DNA of 12,122 nt from assembly GCA_004213025.1 (NCBI GenBank), contig SHBC01000024.1, positions 1 to 12,122 on the forward strand. Direction: 5' to 3'. This document shows, in pieces, positions 1 to 6,838 of the stretch. Each line of letters begins with the position of its first letter. The stretch's first letter is position 1. This DNA comes from SAR116 cluster bacterium (GTDB lineage: Bacteria; Pseudomonadota; Alphaproteobacteria; Puniceispirillales; Puniceispirillaceae). Below the pieces are notes generated by a model, which saw only the letters and a list, made by a program, of their open reading frames with translations, made no database searches and was not told where the DNA came from. The position numbers and the translations under genes were made by a program.

Positions 1-1
1 C

Positions 2-739
2 AAAAGCGCCGAGGAACATGTGCTGATCCGCAAGGGCGCCGATATGTGCGCCGTTGGCGGGCGGGCATTGATGGGCGCGGTCAGGGCCGGCGTGCCGGAA
101 CATGAGATCGCCCTGGCCTCGACCGGTGCCATGGTCCGCGCCATCGCCGACAGCTTTCCCTTTGTCGAGCTGATGGACACATGGACCTGGTTCCAGTCGG
201 GGATCAATACCGACGGCGCGCACAACCCGGTGACCAACAGGCTGGTCGAGGATGGCGACATCCTCTCGCTCAACACCTTTCCGATGATGTTCGGCTATTA
301 CACGGCGCTGGAGCGTACGCTGTTCTGCGGCCATGCCTCGAACGCGCATCACGATCTGTGGCAAAAGAATTGCGAGGTGCATGTCCGCGGCATGGAATTG
401 CTGAAGCCGGGCGCGCGCTGCTGTGATGTGGCGCGCGAGCTGAACAAGATGTATGCCGGCTGGGACCTGTTGAAATACCGGTCCTTCGGCTATGGCCATT
501 CATTCGGCGTGCTGTGCCATTATTATGGGCGCGAGGCGTCGGTCGAACTGCGCGAGGATATCGAGACGGTTCTGGAGCCCGGCATGGTGGTGTCGATGGA
601 GCCGATGATCATGCTGCCAGAAGGCGCGCCTGGTGCCGGCGGCTATCGCGAGCATGACATCCTGATCATCACCGAGGACGGGGCCGAAAACATCACCAAC
701 TTCCCGTTCGGCACCGATGAAATGATCGTGGGACGGTAA
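2..739 (+). CDS. Creatinase (creatine amidinohydrolase), C-terminal part, cut by left edge
   Basis: The enzyme hydrolyses creatine to sarcosine and urea in the cytoplasm. The reading frame is open from base 2, so roughly the first 160 residues lie outside the window; the GTG at 20 is internal, not a start. The visible part is the pita-bread (M24) catalytic domain. It closely resembles my memory of Pseudomonas putida creatinase: SAEEHV at the edge, MDTWTWFQSGINTDGAHNP with the catalytic His (codon 221-223, aligned with His232), GYGHSFG, SMEPMIMLPEG and GAGGYREHDIL. The M24 metal-binding Asp is Asn in LSLNTFP, as expected for creatinases, which use no metal; this argues against an aminopeptidase P or ectoine hydrolase. 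It converges on the ureohydrolase gene with only 9 bp between the stop codons. Function is near certain; only the missing N-terminus is unseen. Confidence 0.93.
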   Translation, partial: KSAEEHVLIRKGADMCAVGGRALMGAVRAGVPEHEIALASTGAMVRAIADSFPFVELMDTWTWFQSGINTDGAHNPVTNRLVEDGDILSLNTFPMMFGYYTALERTLFCGHASNAHHDLWQKNCEVHVRGMELLKPGARCCDVARELNKMYAGWDLLKYRSFGYGHSFGVLCHYYGREASVELREDIETVLEPGMVVSMEPMIMLPEGAPGAGGYREHDILIITEDGAENITNFPFGTDEMIVGR

Positions 740-748
740 TCCCACCCC

Positions 749-1705
749 TCACCTGTTATGGGCGATCCGGCCGATCAGGTTGAGGAGGAGTTGCGCGGCC
801 AGTGTCTGGGTGCTGCCGGTCGGGTCATAGTCCGGCGCCACCTCGACAAGGTCCACCCCGACAATGCTGCCGCGTTTCGTCAGCCCGTCCAGAAGTTCCA
901 GCACCTCGTAATAGAGGAAACCGCCATGCGACGGCGTGCCGGTGCCAGGCGCGACAGACGGGTCGAACCCGTCAATATCGATGGTGACGTAATAGCGCAC
1001 GCCGGCCGGAATGCGGGCCAGCATCCCATCCACCCCCATGGCGCGGAACTGGCGCACCGACTGGATGTCGGAGCCCATGGCGCGGGCATCCTCATAGCCG
1101 TCACGGGCCGTCGATGACACGTTGCGGATGCCGATCTGCGACAGGCCGGTCACATAGGGTTTTTCGGCGGCGCGCCGCATCGGGTTGCCATGGCCATAGC
1201 GAACGCCATGACGTTCATCGACAAAATCCAGATGCGCGTCGATCTGCACCAGATGGAACGGCTCCTCGCCGGCAAAGGCGTTGATGCAGGGGATGTTGAC
1301 CGAATGGTCGCCGCCAAGAACAATCGGCACCGCGCCGGCATTCAGGATGGCGCGCACGCCATATTCGATATTGGCGTGGCTCTTGATGGTGTCGGTATGG
1401 ATGATGTCGGCATCGCCGATATCGACGATCCGCACCTTGTCATTTTCCAGATAGGTGACGTCATCCTCATGGTCATAGGCACCGGCATGGCCGAAGGAGA
1501 ACAGCGTCGAGGCCTCGCGGATGCCGCGTGGGCCAAAGCGCGCGCCGGCGCGGAACTGCGTGCCGAAATCGAACGGTGCGCCGAGGATCGCGAAATCAGC
1601 GTCGATGGCGTCCCAGTCGGGCTGGTAGGGATATTTGCCAAAGCTGCACAGCCCCACGAAAGGCAGGTTCAGACGCCCGCTGTCATAGCCATGTCCAGTC
1701 ATCAT
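749..1705 (-). CDS. Ureohydrolase family protein (agmatinase/guanidino-acid hydrolase type)
   Basis: A binuclear-metal (Mn, possibly Ni) hydrolase that should release urea from a guanidino substrate. All signature motifs are present, numbered from the 1705 start: GGDHS (131-135), DAHLD (156-160), IDIDGFDP (242-249) and the C-terminal GVDLVEVAPDYDP with its conserved Glu. The expected ligands His134, Asp156, His158, Asp160, Asp243 and Asp245 are intact. The length of 318 aa is normal. The frame extends to a TTG at 1741, but AAGAGGTG (1708-1715, complement) sits just before paired ATGs at 1705 and 1702, so one of these is the start. The substrate is not readable: agmatine, guanidinobutyrate, guanidinopropionate, guanidinoacetate or free guanidine are all possible. 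The loop TPSHGG after the last metal motif differs from the TPE-type loop of classical agmatinases. Its neighbour creatinase also makes urea, and it is divergent from the PhyH-PLP pair, which may share its promoter region. Confidence 0.88.
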   Translation of the reverse strand: MMTGHGYDSGRLNLPFVGLCSFGKYPYQPDWDAIDADFAILGAPFDFGTQFRAGARFGPRGIREASTLFSFGHAGAYDHEDDVTYLENDKVRIVDIGDADIIHTDTIKSHANIEYGVRAILNAGAVPIVLGGDHSVNIPCINAFAGEEPFHLVQIDAHLDFVDERHGVRYGHGNPMRRAAEKPYVTGLSQIGIRNVSSTARDGYEDARAMGSDIQSVRQFRAMGVDGMLARIPAGVRYYVTIDIDGFDPSVAPGTGTPSHGGFLYYEVLELLDGLTKRGSIVGVDLVEVAPDYDPTGSTQTLAAQLLLNLIGRIAHNR

Positions 1706-1784
1706 CACACCTCTTGCCAGCCGCCGGTGCGGCCCTTTCAACGCGCCGCCGGATCAGGCTAGTCGAATTTCATCACTGCGAGAA

Positions 1785-1833
1785 GGGGGCGCGCGATTGG
1801 GGGCGCATGATTGGGGGCGCGCAATTTGGGGGG
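1785..1833. repeat. Three G-rich tandem repeats of about 14 bp in a divergent promoter region
   Basis: GGGGGCGCGCGATT (1785-1798), GGGGGCGCATGATT (1799-1812) and GGGGGCGCGCAATTT (1813-1827) follow head to tail, then GGGGGG (1828-1833). They lie between the ureohydrolase start and the PhyH start. They could be helically phased protein sites or simply a replication-slippage product. No known motif is recognised. Confidence 0.75.
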
Positions 1834-1841
1834 CTGCCGGT

Positions 1842-1855
1842 CGCAAAAATTTGCG
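1842..1855. promoter_or_regulatory. Candidate operator, 14-bp inverted repeat upstream of the PhyH gene
   Basis: CGCAAAAATTTGCG has perfect 6-bp arms (CGCAAA/TTTGCG) around a 2-bp centre, typical of a dimeric repressor site. It lies about 60 bp before the PhyH start and 137 bp before the ureohydrolase start, so it could control either side. No regulator gene is in the window to link it to. Confidence 0.4.
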
Positions 1856-1914
1856 TCGGGCGCGTTGCTGAGGCACTCTCAGCCACGAAGACATATCCAC
1901 CTTGAGTGACCACC

Positions 1915-2745
1915 ATGCCGATCAGACTGACCGCGGCGCAGCAGGCCGCCTATGAACGCGACGGGTTCGTCGCGCCAATCGATATTTTCAGCGCGGATGA
2001 GGCGGCTGCGATCCGCACCGCGCTGGAGGACGCCGAGCGCCGCTATCCCGACGGGGTGACCGGCCCGAACCGCAACAACGCGCATTATGTGCTGCCGGTG
2101 CTGGACGAAATCACGCATGACAGCCGCATTCTGGACGCGGTACAGGATGTGATCGGGCCGGATATTCTGGTGGCCGGCACCACCCTGTTCATCAAGGAGC
2201 CGGAGACGAAAGGCTTTATCAGCTGGCACCAGGATGCCCGCTATATCGGGCTGGAGCCGCATGACTGGGTCACCGGCTGGCTGGCGATCAGCGATGTGAC
2301 CGAGGAGAATGGCTGCATGCGGATGATCCCGGGATCGCACAAGGCGGCGCTGGCCGAGCATGTCGACACCTATGGCGATGACAATCTTCTGACGCGCGGC
2401 CAGACAGTGCCCGATGTCGATGAGGATGAAGCGGTTGCCGTGCCGCTGAAACCGGGGCAGCTGTCGCTTCATCATCCACGGATTGTCCACGGGTCGGGGC
2501 CGAACATGTCAGGTGAGCGGCGGATCGGCTTTGCGATGCAGAGCTATATCGCGCCGAATGTCGAACAGGTAATTGGCCGCATCTGGGTGCAGCAGGCGCG
2601 CGGCAGCGACAGGTTCGGGCATCATGATGTGGCGCCGCGTCCGACCGGGACGATGCAGCCCGGCGACATGAGGTTCCGTGACGAAGCGAATGACAGGCTG
2701 TCCGAAATCTTCTATGCAGGCGCCAACCGCAAGGGCCGCTACTGA
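1915..2745 (+). CDS. Phytanoyl-CoA dioxygenase (PhyH) family Fe(II)/2-oxoglutarate oxygenase
   Basis: A 276-aa double-stranded beta-helix oxygenase, expected to hydroxylate a small molecule using 2-oxoglutarate, O2 and Fe(II). The facial triad is visible: SWHQD gives His105 and Asp107, and the distal His is His192 in IVHGSGPN. The Arg expected to hold 2-oxoglutarate follows in GERRIGF (about 202-203). IPGSHK (138-143) is the usual PhyH strand between them. A GTG at 1906 gives three more residues, but the ATG at 1915 has GAGTG six bases upstream and a conventional N-terminus (MPIRLTAAQQAAYERDGFV), so I prefer it. The substrate is unknown; the sequence lacks the WH-x-DFETWH-like signature of ectoine hydroxylase. 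The PLP lyase follows 64 bp downstream on the same strand, probably in one operon, so the hydroxylated product or its precursor may feed that enzyme. That link is inferred. Confidence 0.85.
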   Translation: MPIRLTAAQQAAYERDGFVAPIDIFSADEAAAIRTALEDAERRYPDGVTGPNRNNAHYVLPVLDEITHDSRILDAVQDVIGPDILVAGTTLFIKEPETKGFISWHQDARYIGLEPHDWVTGWLAISDVTEENGCMRMIPGSHKAALAEHVDTYGDDNLLTRGQTVPDVDEDEAVAVPLKPGQLSLHHPRIVHGSGPNMSGERRIGFAMQSYIAPNVEQVIGRIWVQQARGSDRFGHHDVAPRPTGTMQPGDMRFRDEANDRLSEIFYAGANRKGRY

Positions 2746-2809
2746 CAGCACGGCCCCCATTCGGGCACCTGCCTATATTCGGGCACTAGAAGGAAGAGGA
2801 CCATACCGC

Positions 2810-3955
2810 ATGGATGCCGATCTCACGGCGGCACTGGCCGCCCCGTTCACGCTGGACGCCAACCCCGGACGCAAGGCTGCCGCCTTCCCCGACCGGAAAG
2901 GCTCGCTCGACAGCACGGTGATGGACGCCGCGCGGGCGGTGATCGGCAGCTGGTCGGGCTACGCGCCGACACCGCTTCATGACCTTCCCGAGATCGCCGA
3001 TCATCTTGGCGTCGCGCGGGTGGTCTATAAGGATGAATCGGCGCGCTTTGGGCTGGGGTCCTTCAAGGCGCTTGGCGGGGCCTATGCCGTCGCCGCGCTG
3101 GCCAGGCAGATCGAGGCGGATGGCGGCAGTGCCGCCGATTTGACCGTTACCACCGCCACCGATGGCAATCACGGCCGGTCGGTTGCCTGGGGGGCGGCGC
3201 GCGCCGGATGCACCGCGAAAATCTATATCCACGCGCATGTCAGCAAGGCCCGCGAAGATGCCATGGCGGCCTTTGGCGCCGAAGTGATCCGGATCAATGG
3301 CAATTACGAGGCATCGCTTGCCGCCTGCAAGCAGGACGCGGCCGCGCATGGCTGGCAGATCGTCTCCGACACCTCATGGGAGGGGTATCACAAAGTGCCG
3401 CTGACGGTGATGGCGGGCTATACGGTGATGTCGCGCGAGATCCTGGCGCAGCTTGGCGGCGTGCCGAGCCATGCGATGCTGCCGGTCGGGGTTGGCGGGC
3501 TGGCGGCCGGGATTGTCGCGCCACTCTGGCAGGCGGCGGGGTCATCGCTTGGCCATATGATCGCCGTTGAATCGCATATGAGCGCCTGCATGCGCGACAG
3601 CCTTGTCGCCGGCAACCCGACCCTTGTCGATATCACCCGGGAAACGCTGATGGCCGGCCTGTCATGCGGCGAGGTGTCGGACCTTGCCTGGGACATCCTG
3701 AAACCGACGGTCAGCCATTGCGTGACCATCGGTGATGAGGCTGTGGCGCCGCTGATGCGCTGGTTCCATCACCGTACGAATTCGATTGAGGCCGGCGAAT
3801 GTTCAACCTCCGGGCTGGCCGCGCTGCTGACGATGCATGCTGACGGGGCGGCGTGGGACAGGCTGGAGATGACGCCGGACTCGGTGATCCTGCTTGTCGG
3901 CACCGAGGGCGCGACGGACCCGGATTTCTATCGCCAGATTGTCGGAATCGCCTGA
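2810..3955 (+). CDS. dpaL: Diaminopropionate ammonia-lyase-like PLP enzyme (fold type II)
   Basis: The family breaks 2,3-diaminopropionate into pyruvate and two ammonia. The 381-aa protein follows the E. coli YgeX/DpaL pattern: TPLHDL (54-59), KDESARFGLGSFKALGG with the PLP lysine at Lys86, TATDGNHGRSVAW with Asp118, SDTSWEGY with Asp187, the glycine-rich GVGGLAAG, MAGLSCGE and a C-terminal TEGATDPDFYRQ. Asp118 and Asp187 align with the two catalytic aspartates known in the E. coli enzyme (Asp120, Asp189). It is about 15 residues shorter than E. coli DpaL, mostly between Lys86 and Asp118, and reads AGECSTSGL where DpaL has SGESGAVGL, so a shifted substrate is possible. The frame is open back to 2678, inside the PhyH gene, but AGAGGA (2795-2800) precedes the ATG at 2810 and the protein aligns from there. 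Related threonine dehydratase-type activities cannot be excluded. Confidence 0.8.
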   Translation: MDADLTAALAAPFTLDANPGRKAAAFPDRKGSLDSTVMDAARAVIGSWSGYAPTPLHDLPEIADHLGVARVVYKDESARFGLGSFKALGGAYAVAALARQIEADGGSAADLTVTTATDGNHGRSVAWGAARAGCTAKIYIHAHVSKAREDAMAAFGAEVIRINGNYEASLAACKQDAAAHGWQIVSDTSWEGYHKVPLTVMAGYTVMSREILAQLGGVPSHAMLPVGVGGLAAGIVAPLWQAAGSSLGHMIAVESHMSACMRDSLVAGNPTLVDITRETLMAGLSCGEVSDLAWDILKPTVSHCVTIGDEAVAPLMRWFHHRTNSIEAGECSTSGLAALLTMHADGAAWDRLEMTPDSVILLVGTEGATDPDFYRQIVGIA

Positions 3956-3972
3956 GACGTCTGAGATCGGCG

Positions 3973-5109
3973 CTATCTGATCAGAATCGATTCATCGACC
4001 TCTGACAGGTTCGAGCGCCCGCACAGCGCCATCGTCAGATCAAGTTCCTTATGAAGAATCTCCAGCACCTTGGTGACGCCCGCCCGGCCCCCGGCACCAA
4101 GCCCGTAGAGAAAGGCACGGCCAATCAATGTGCCTTTCGCGCCAAGCGCCACGGCGCGCAACACGTCCTGGCCGGTGCGGATACCGCCATCCATCCAGAC
4201 CTCGCACTTGTCACCAATGGCATCGACAATGGCCGGCAGCGCGGCGATCGAGGATGGCGCGCCGTCAAGCTGGCGCCCGCCATGGTTCGAGACAACCACC
4301 GCATCGGCGCCAGCATTGACCGCCTGGCGCGCGTCCTCGACATCCAGAATACCCTTGATGATGATCTTGCCGCCCCATTGTTTGCGGATTTCCCGCACAT
4401 CATCCCACGACAGGCTGGGGTCGAACTGGCTGGCCGTCCAGTTGGCAAGAGACGACATGTCCTCAACACCCTCGACATGCCCGACAATGTTGCGGAATTC
4501 GCGGCGGCGCGTTCCCAGCATGCCAAGGCACCATGACGGCTTGGTGGCAAGATTGATCATGTTCTTCAGGGTCGGTTTCGGCGGCGCCGACAGCCCGTTG
4601 CGAACATCCTTGTGGCGCTGTCCCATGATCTGCAGATCCAACGTGATCATCAGCGCCGAGCAGTTGGCGGCCTTTGCACGTTCAACAAGATTGCGAATGA
4701 ACTTTCGGTCACGCATCACATAGAGCTGGAACCAGAAGGGTTTCGTGGTGTTTTCGGCAACATCCTCGATCGAGCATATCGACATCGTCGACAGGGTGAA
4801 GGGAACGCCAAATGATTCGGCAGCCTGCGCGGCAAGGATCTCGCCATCGGCATGCTGCATGCCGGTAAGCCCGGTTGGCGCCAGCGCCACCGGCATCGGC
4901 ACCGCCTCGCCAAGCATCGTCATCGCGGTGCTGCGTTCCGATACATCGATCGCGACACGCTGGCGAAACTTGATGTCCTGAAGGTCGGTCTCGTTCGCAT
5001 TGAAGGTTGATTCCGTCCACGACCCGCTTTCGCAGTAATCATAGAACATGCGCGGGACGCGCCGTTCCATCTGCTTTCGCAGATCGTCAACACAGGCGAT
5101 GACAGTCAT
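3973..5109 (-). CDS. FMN-dependent alpha-hydroxy-acid oxidase/dehydrogenase (LldD/glycolate oxidase family)
   Basis: Oxidises an L-2-hydroxy acid to the 2-oxo acid with FMN. The 378-aa TIM barrel shows the full set of family residues: Tyr24 (FYDYCESG), Tyr130 (FQLYV), Asp158 and Arg165, Lys252 (IIKGIL), and the catalytic pair His276/Arg279 in SNHGGRQLDG. DGGIRTGQDV (307-316) is the FMN phosphate loop. The region between Arg165 and Lys252 is about 20 residues longer than in plant glycolate oxidase, as in bacterial L-lactate dehydrogenases that contact the membrane. The frame extends to an ATG at 5169, but the family N-terminus and a GGGG 7 bp upstream favour 5109. The substrate (lactate, glycolate or another hydroxy acid) is not decided by sequence. 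It lies 85 bp downstream of the iron permease on the same strand and could be co-transcribed; its 3' end converges on the PLP lyase with 17 bp between. Confidence 0.88.
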   Translation of the reverse strand: MTVIACVDDLRKQMERRVPRMFYDYCESGSWTESTFNANETDLQDIKFRQRVAIDVSERSTAMTMLGEAVPMPVALAPTGLTGMQHADGEILAAQAAESFGVPFTLSTMSICSIEDVAENTTKPFWFQLYVMRDRKFIRNLVERAKAANCSALMITLDLQIMGQRHKDVRNGLSAPPKPTLKNMINLATKPSWCLGMLGTRRREFRNIVGHVEGVEDMSSLANWTASQFDPSLSWDDVREIRKQWGGKIIIKGILDVEDARQAVNAGADAVVVSNHGGRQLDGAPSSIAALPAIVDAIGDKCEVWMDGGIRTGQDVLRAVALGAKGTLIGRAFLYGLGAGGRAGVTKVLEILHKELDLTMALCGRSNLSEVDESILIR

Positions 5110-5151
5110 GAAGATACCCCGTTCTGAAAGCCGAGCCTGGCAGACCCGGCA

Positions 5152-5177
5152 GCCAATAAACCATGCCAATAAACCAT
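5152..5177. repeat. Perfect tandem duplication of a 13-bp unit
   Basis: GCCAATAAACCAT occurs twice without a gap (5152-5164 and 5165-5177), in the 85-bp space between the permease stop and the hydroxy-acid oxidase start. It is either a recent slippage duplication or two half-sites of a regulator. A near-symmetric GC-rich stretch (5131-5153) lies between it and the gene start. No terminator is visible between the two genes. Confidence 0.8.
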
Positions 5178-5194
5178 GGCGGCGGCGGCGAAGT

Positions 5195-6838
5195 CTAGCC
5201 CGCGCGCCGCAGCATGTTGTTCATCAGGATCACAGGCACCAGTCCGGCAACAACGATCATCAGCGCCGGCAACGCCGCCGTCTCCAGCATCTCGTCCTTG
5301 GCGAACTGATAGGTGTAGGTTGCCAGCGTCTCAAAATCGAAGGGGCGAAGCAGCAGCGTGATCGGCAGCTCCTTCATGATATCGACAAAGCACAGAAGGC
5401 CGCCTGCCAGCATCGAGCCACGAAGCAACGGCAGGATGACACGCTTCAGGCTATAGCCAAACCCGTGCCCAAGCACCCGGCTGGCATTCATCATATTGTC
5501 CGGAAGCCGTCTGATCCCCGACATCAGGGCGCCATAGCCAACAGCCTGGAAGCGCACAAGATAGGCGGTGAGAAGAATGCCGCCACCGCCAAGCAGCAGT
5601 GTTGCGCGTGGGTCGCCCACCAGACCGGCCCAACTACGGTCCACCACACCGGCGAAGACCAGCACGCCGATGGCCAGCATCGTGCCAGGGATCGCATAAC
5701 CGCTGGAGGCCGCCATGGTCAGGCGCCGCACCGCCACGCCGCCCCGATATGTGGCGGCCAGCACAAGAAGAGTCGATACGGCAACGATCAGCACCGCCGC
5801 CGCGCCCGCCATCATCATCGTGGCGCCAACCGTGTCGATGACCTGGCCAAGCTGATCGGTGATCGGATTGCCAAGCACGAATTTCAACAGCACCCCGACC
5901 GGAATGACAAATCCCAGAAGCAGCGGCAGCGCGCACACGGCCTGACAGGCAAGCTGGCCTTTCGTACGAAGCCGCAGCGGTTGCAGTTCGACGGCGGATT
6001 TGCCATTACCGGAAAAACGCTGGCGCGACCTGGCATAGAGCTCAAGACCAAGAAGACTGAGGATGAAGACAAAGCCGAACAGTGAAATCTGCGCCGCCGC
6101 GACGATGTTGTTCATGCCAAGCCAGACATTGAAAATGCCGAGGGTGATGGTCTCGACGGCGAAATATTCAACCGTCCCGAAATCGGACACCACTTCCATC
6201 AGGACAAGCGCCAGCCCGGCGGTGATCGCCGGCCGCGCGAGTGGCAGGCCAACCGACCAGAATTGCGACTTGTCATGGACAAGCGCAATCTCGAACAGGC
6301 TGGCCGGGGTCAGGCGGAACGCGATCCGCGTCACCATGTAAATATAGGGGTATAGCACCGAGGCCATGACAAGCACTGCCCCACCAAGCGAGCGGATTTC
6401 CGGGAACCAGTAATCGGTCGGTCGCTGCCAGCCGAACAGGTCGCGCAGAAGCGATTGTACAGGCCCGGCATATTCCAGAAAGTCGGTATAGGTATAGGCG
6501 ATGATGTAGGCCGGAATGGCAGCCGGCAAGAGCAGCAGCCATTCAAAGACACGCTTGCCGGGAAAGGCGTAGCGGGTGATGACCCACGCCGTGCTGACAC
6601 CGAACAGGACCGACAGCACCCCGACACCAAGCATCAGCAAGAGCGTGTTCACCACATAACGCGGCAGCACGGTCGCGACGAGATGCCGCCACAGTCCCTG
6701 GCTGTCGCCAAAGGCCATCATCCACAACGCCAGAATCGGCCCAAGGATGAAAAGGCAGATCAGAACGGCGGCGACCGACCAGCCATCCAGATGGCGGGCC
6801 GGCCGGCCTGACCAGTATGATAGAAAGGTGGCTACCAT
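5195..6838 (-). CDS. fbpB: Ferric iron ABC transporter permease, fused double-domain type (FbpB/SfuB family)
   Basis: Inner-membrane channel of a ferric-iron importer. At 547 aa it carries two BPD_transp_1 halves, the usual FbpB/SfuB/FutB layout, with about twelve hydrophobic segments; the first is near residues 22-42 and the link between halves near 270-295. The ATPase-contact loop of the second half is canonical (NASRVLGHGFGYSLKRVILPLLRGSMLAGG, 451-480, quoted here as separate parts NASRVLGHGF and LPLLRGSMLAGG). The first loop (FEIALVHDKSQFW then LPLARPAI, 182-206) is about three residues shorter and lacks the usual Gly. Its ATG overlaps the binding-protein stop by 7 nt (ATGGTAG), so the two are translationally coupled. 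No ATPase gene lies beside it; the next gene downstream is the hydroxy-acid oxidase, so the ATPase must be supplied from elsewhere. Confidence 0.92.
   Translation of the reverse strand: MVATFLSYWSGRPARHLDGWSVAAVLICLFILGPILALWMMAFGDSQGLWRHLVATVLPRYVVNTLLLMLGVGVLSVLFGVSTAWVITRYAFPGKRVFEWLLLLPAAIPAYIIAYTYTDFLEYAGPVQSLLRDLFGWQRPTDYWFPEIRSLGGAVLVMASVLYPYIYMVTRIAFRLTPASLFEIALVHDKSQFWSVGLPLARPAITAGLALVLMEVVSDFGTVEYFAVETITLGIFNVWLGMNNIVAAAQISLFGFVFILSLLGLELYARSRQRFSGNGKSAVELQPLRLRTKGQLACQAVCALPLLLGFVIPVGVLLKFVLGNPITDQLGQVIDTVGATMMMAGAAAVLIVAVSTLLVLAATYRGGVAVRRLTMAASSGYAIPGTMLAIGVLVFAGVVDRSWAGLVGDPRATLLLGGGGILLTAYLVRFQAVGYGALMSGIRRLPDNMMNASRVLGHGFGYSLKRVILPLLRGSMLAGGLLCFVDIMKELPITLLLRPFDFETLATYTYQFAKDEMLETAALPALMIVVAGLVPVILMNNMLRRAG

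Noticed and set aside
740..748. Bidirectional terminator between creatinase and ureohydrolase
   Set aside because: Only 9 bp separate the stops and no stable stem followed by a T-run is seen; the same holds for 3956-3972.
1190..1762. Plus-strand open frame of 190 codons
   Set aside because: It is antisense to the ureohydrolase and runs into its promoter region; no ribosome-binding site or motif.
1785..1833. CRISPR-like array
   Set aside because: The units are adjacent without spacers and too short; it is a simple tandem repeat.
2678..2809. Longer N-terminus for the DpaL-like enzyme starting inside the PhyH gene
   Set aside because: The extra 44 residues are out-of-frame PhyH coding sequence; a Shine-Dalgarno and the family N-terminus point to 2810.
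1..3955. Ectoine/hydroxyectoine gene cluster (M24 hydrolase, PhyH hydroxylase, threonine-dehydratase-like enzyme)
   Set aside because: The superfamilies match, but the M24 protein carries creatinase-specific motifs, the PhyH protein lacks the ectoine hydroxylase signature, and the PLP enzyme matches DpaL rather than EutB.
5048..6085. Long open frame (345 codons) on the plus strand
   Set aside because: It is antisense to the well-supported permease and its product is low-complexity (His/Gln/Arg-rich) with no family motif. It is a shadow of GC-biased codon use.
6223..6300. Compensated frameshift in the first ATPase-contact loop of the permease
   Set aside because: Reading the neighbouring frames does not restore the usual EAA sequence, and similar short loops seem to occur in related iron permeases.
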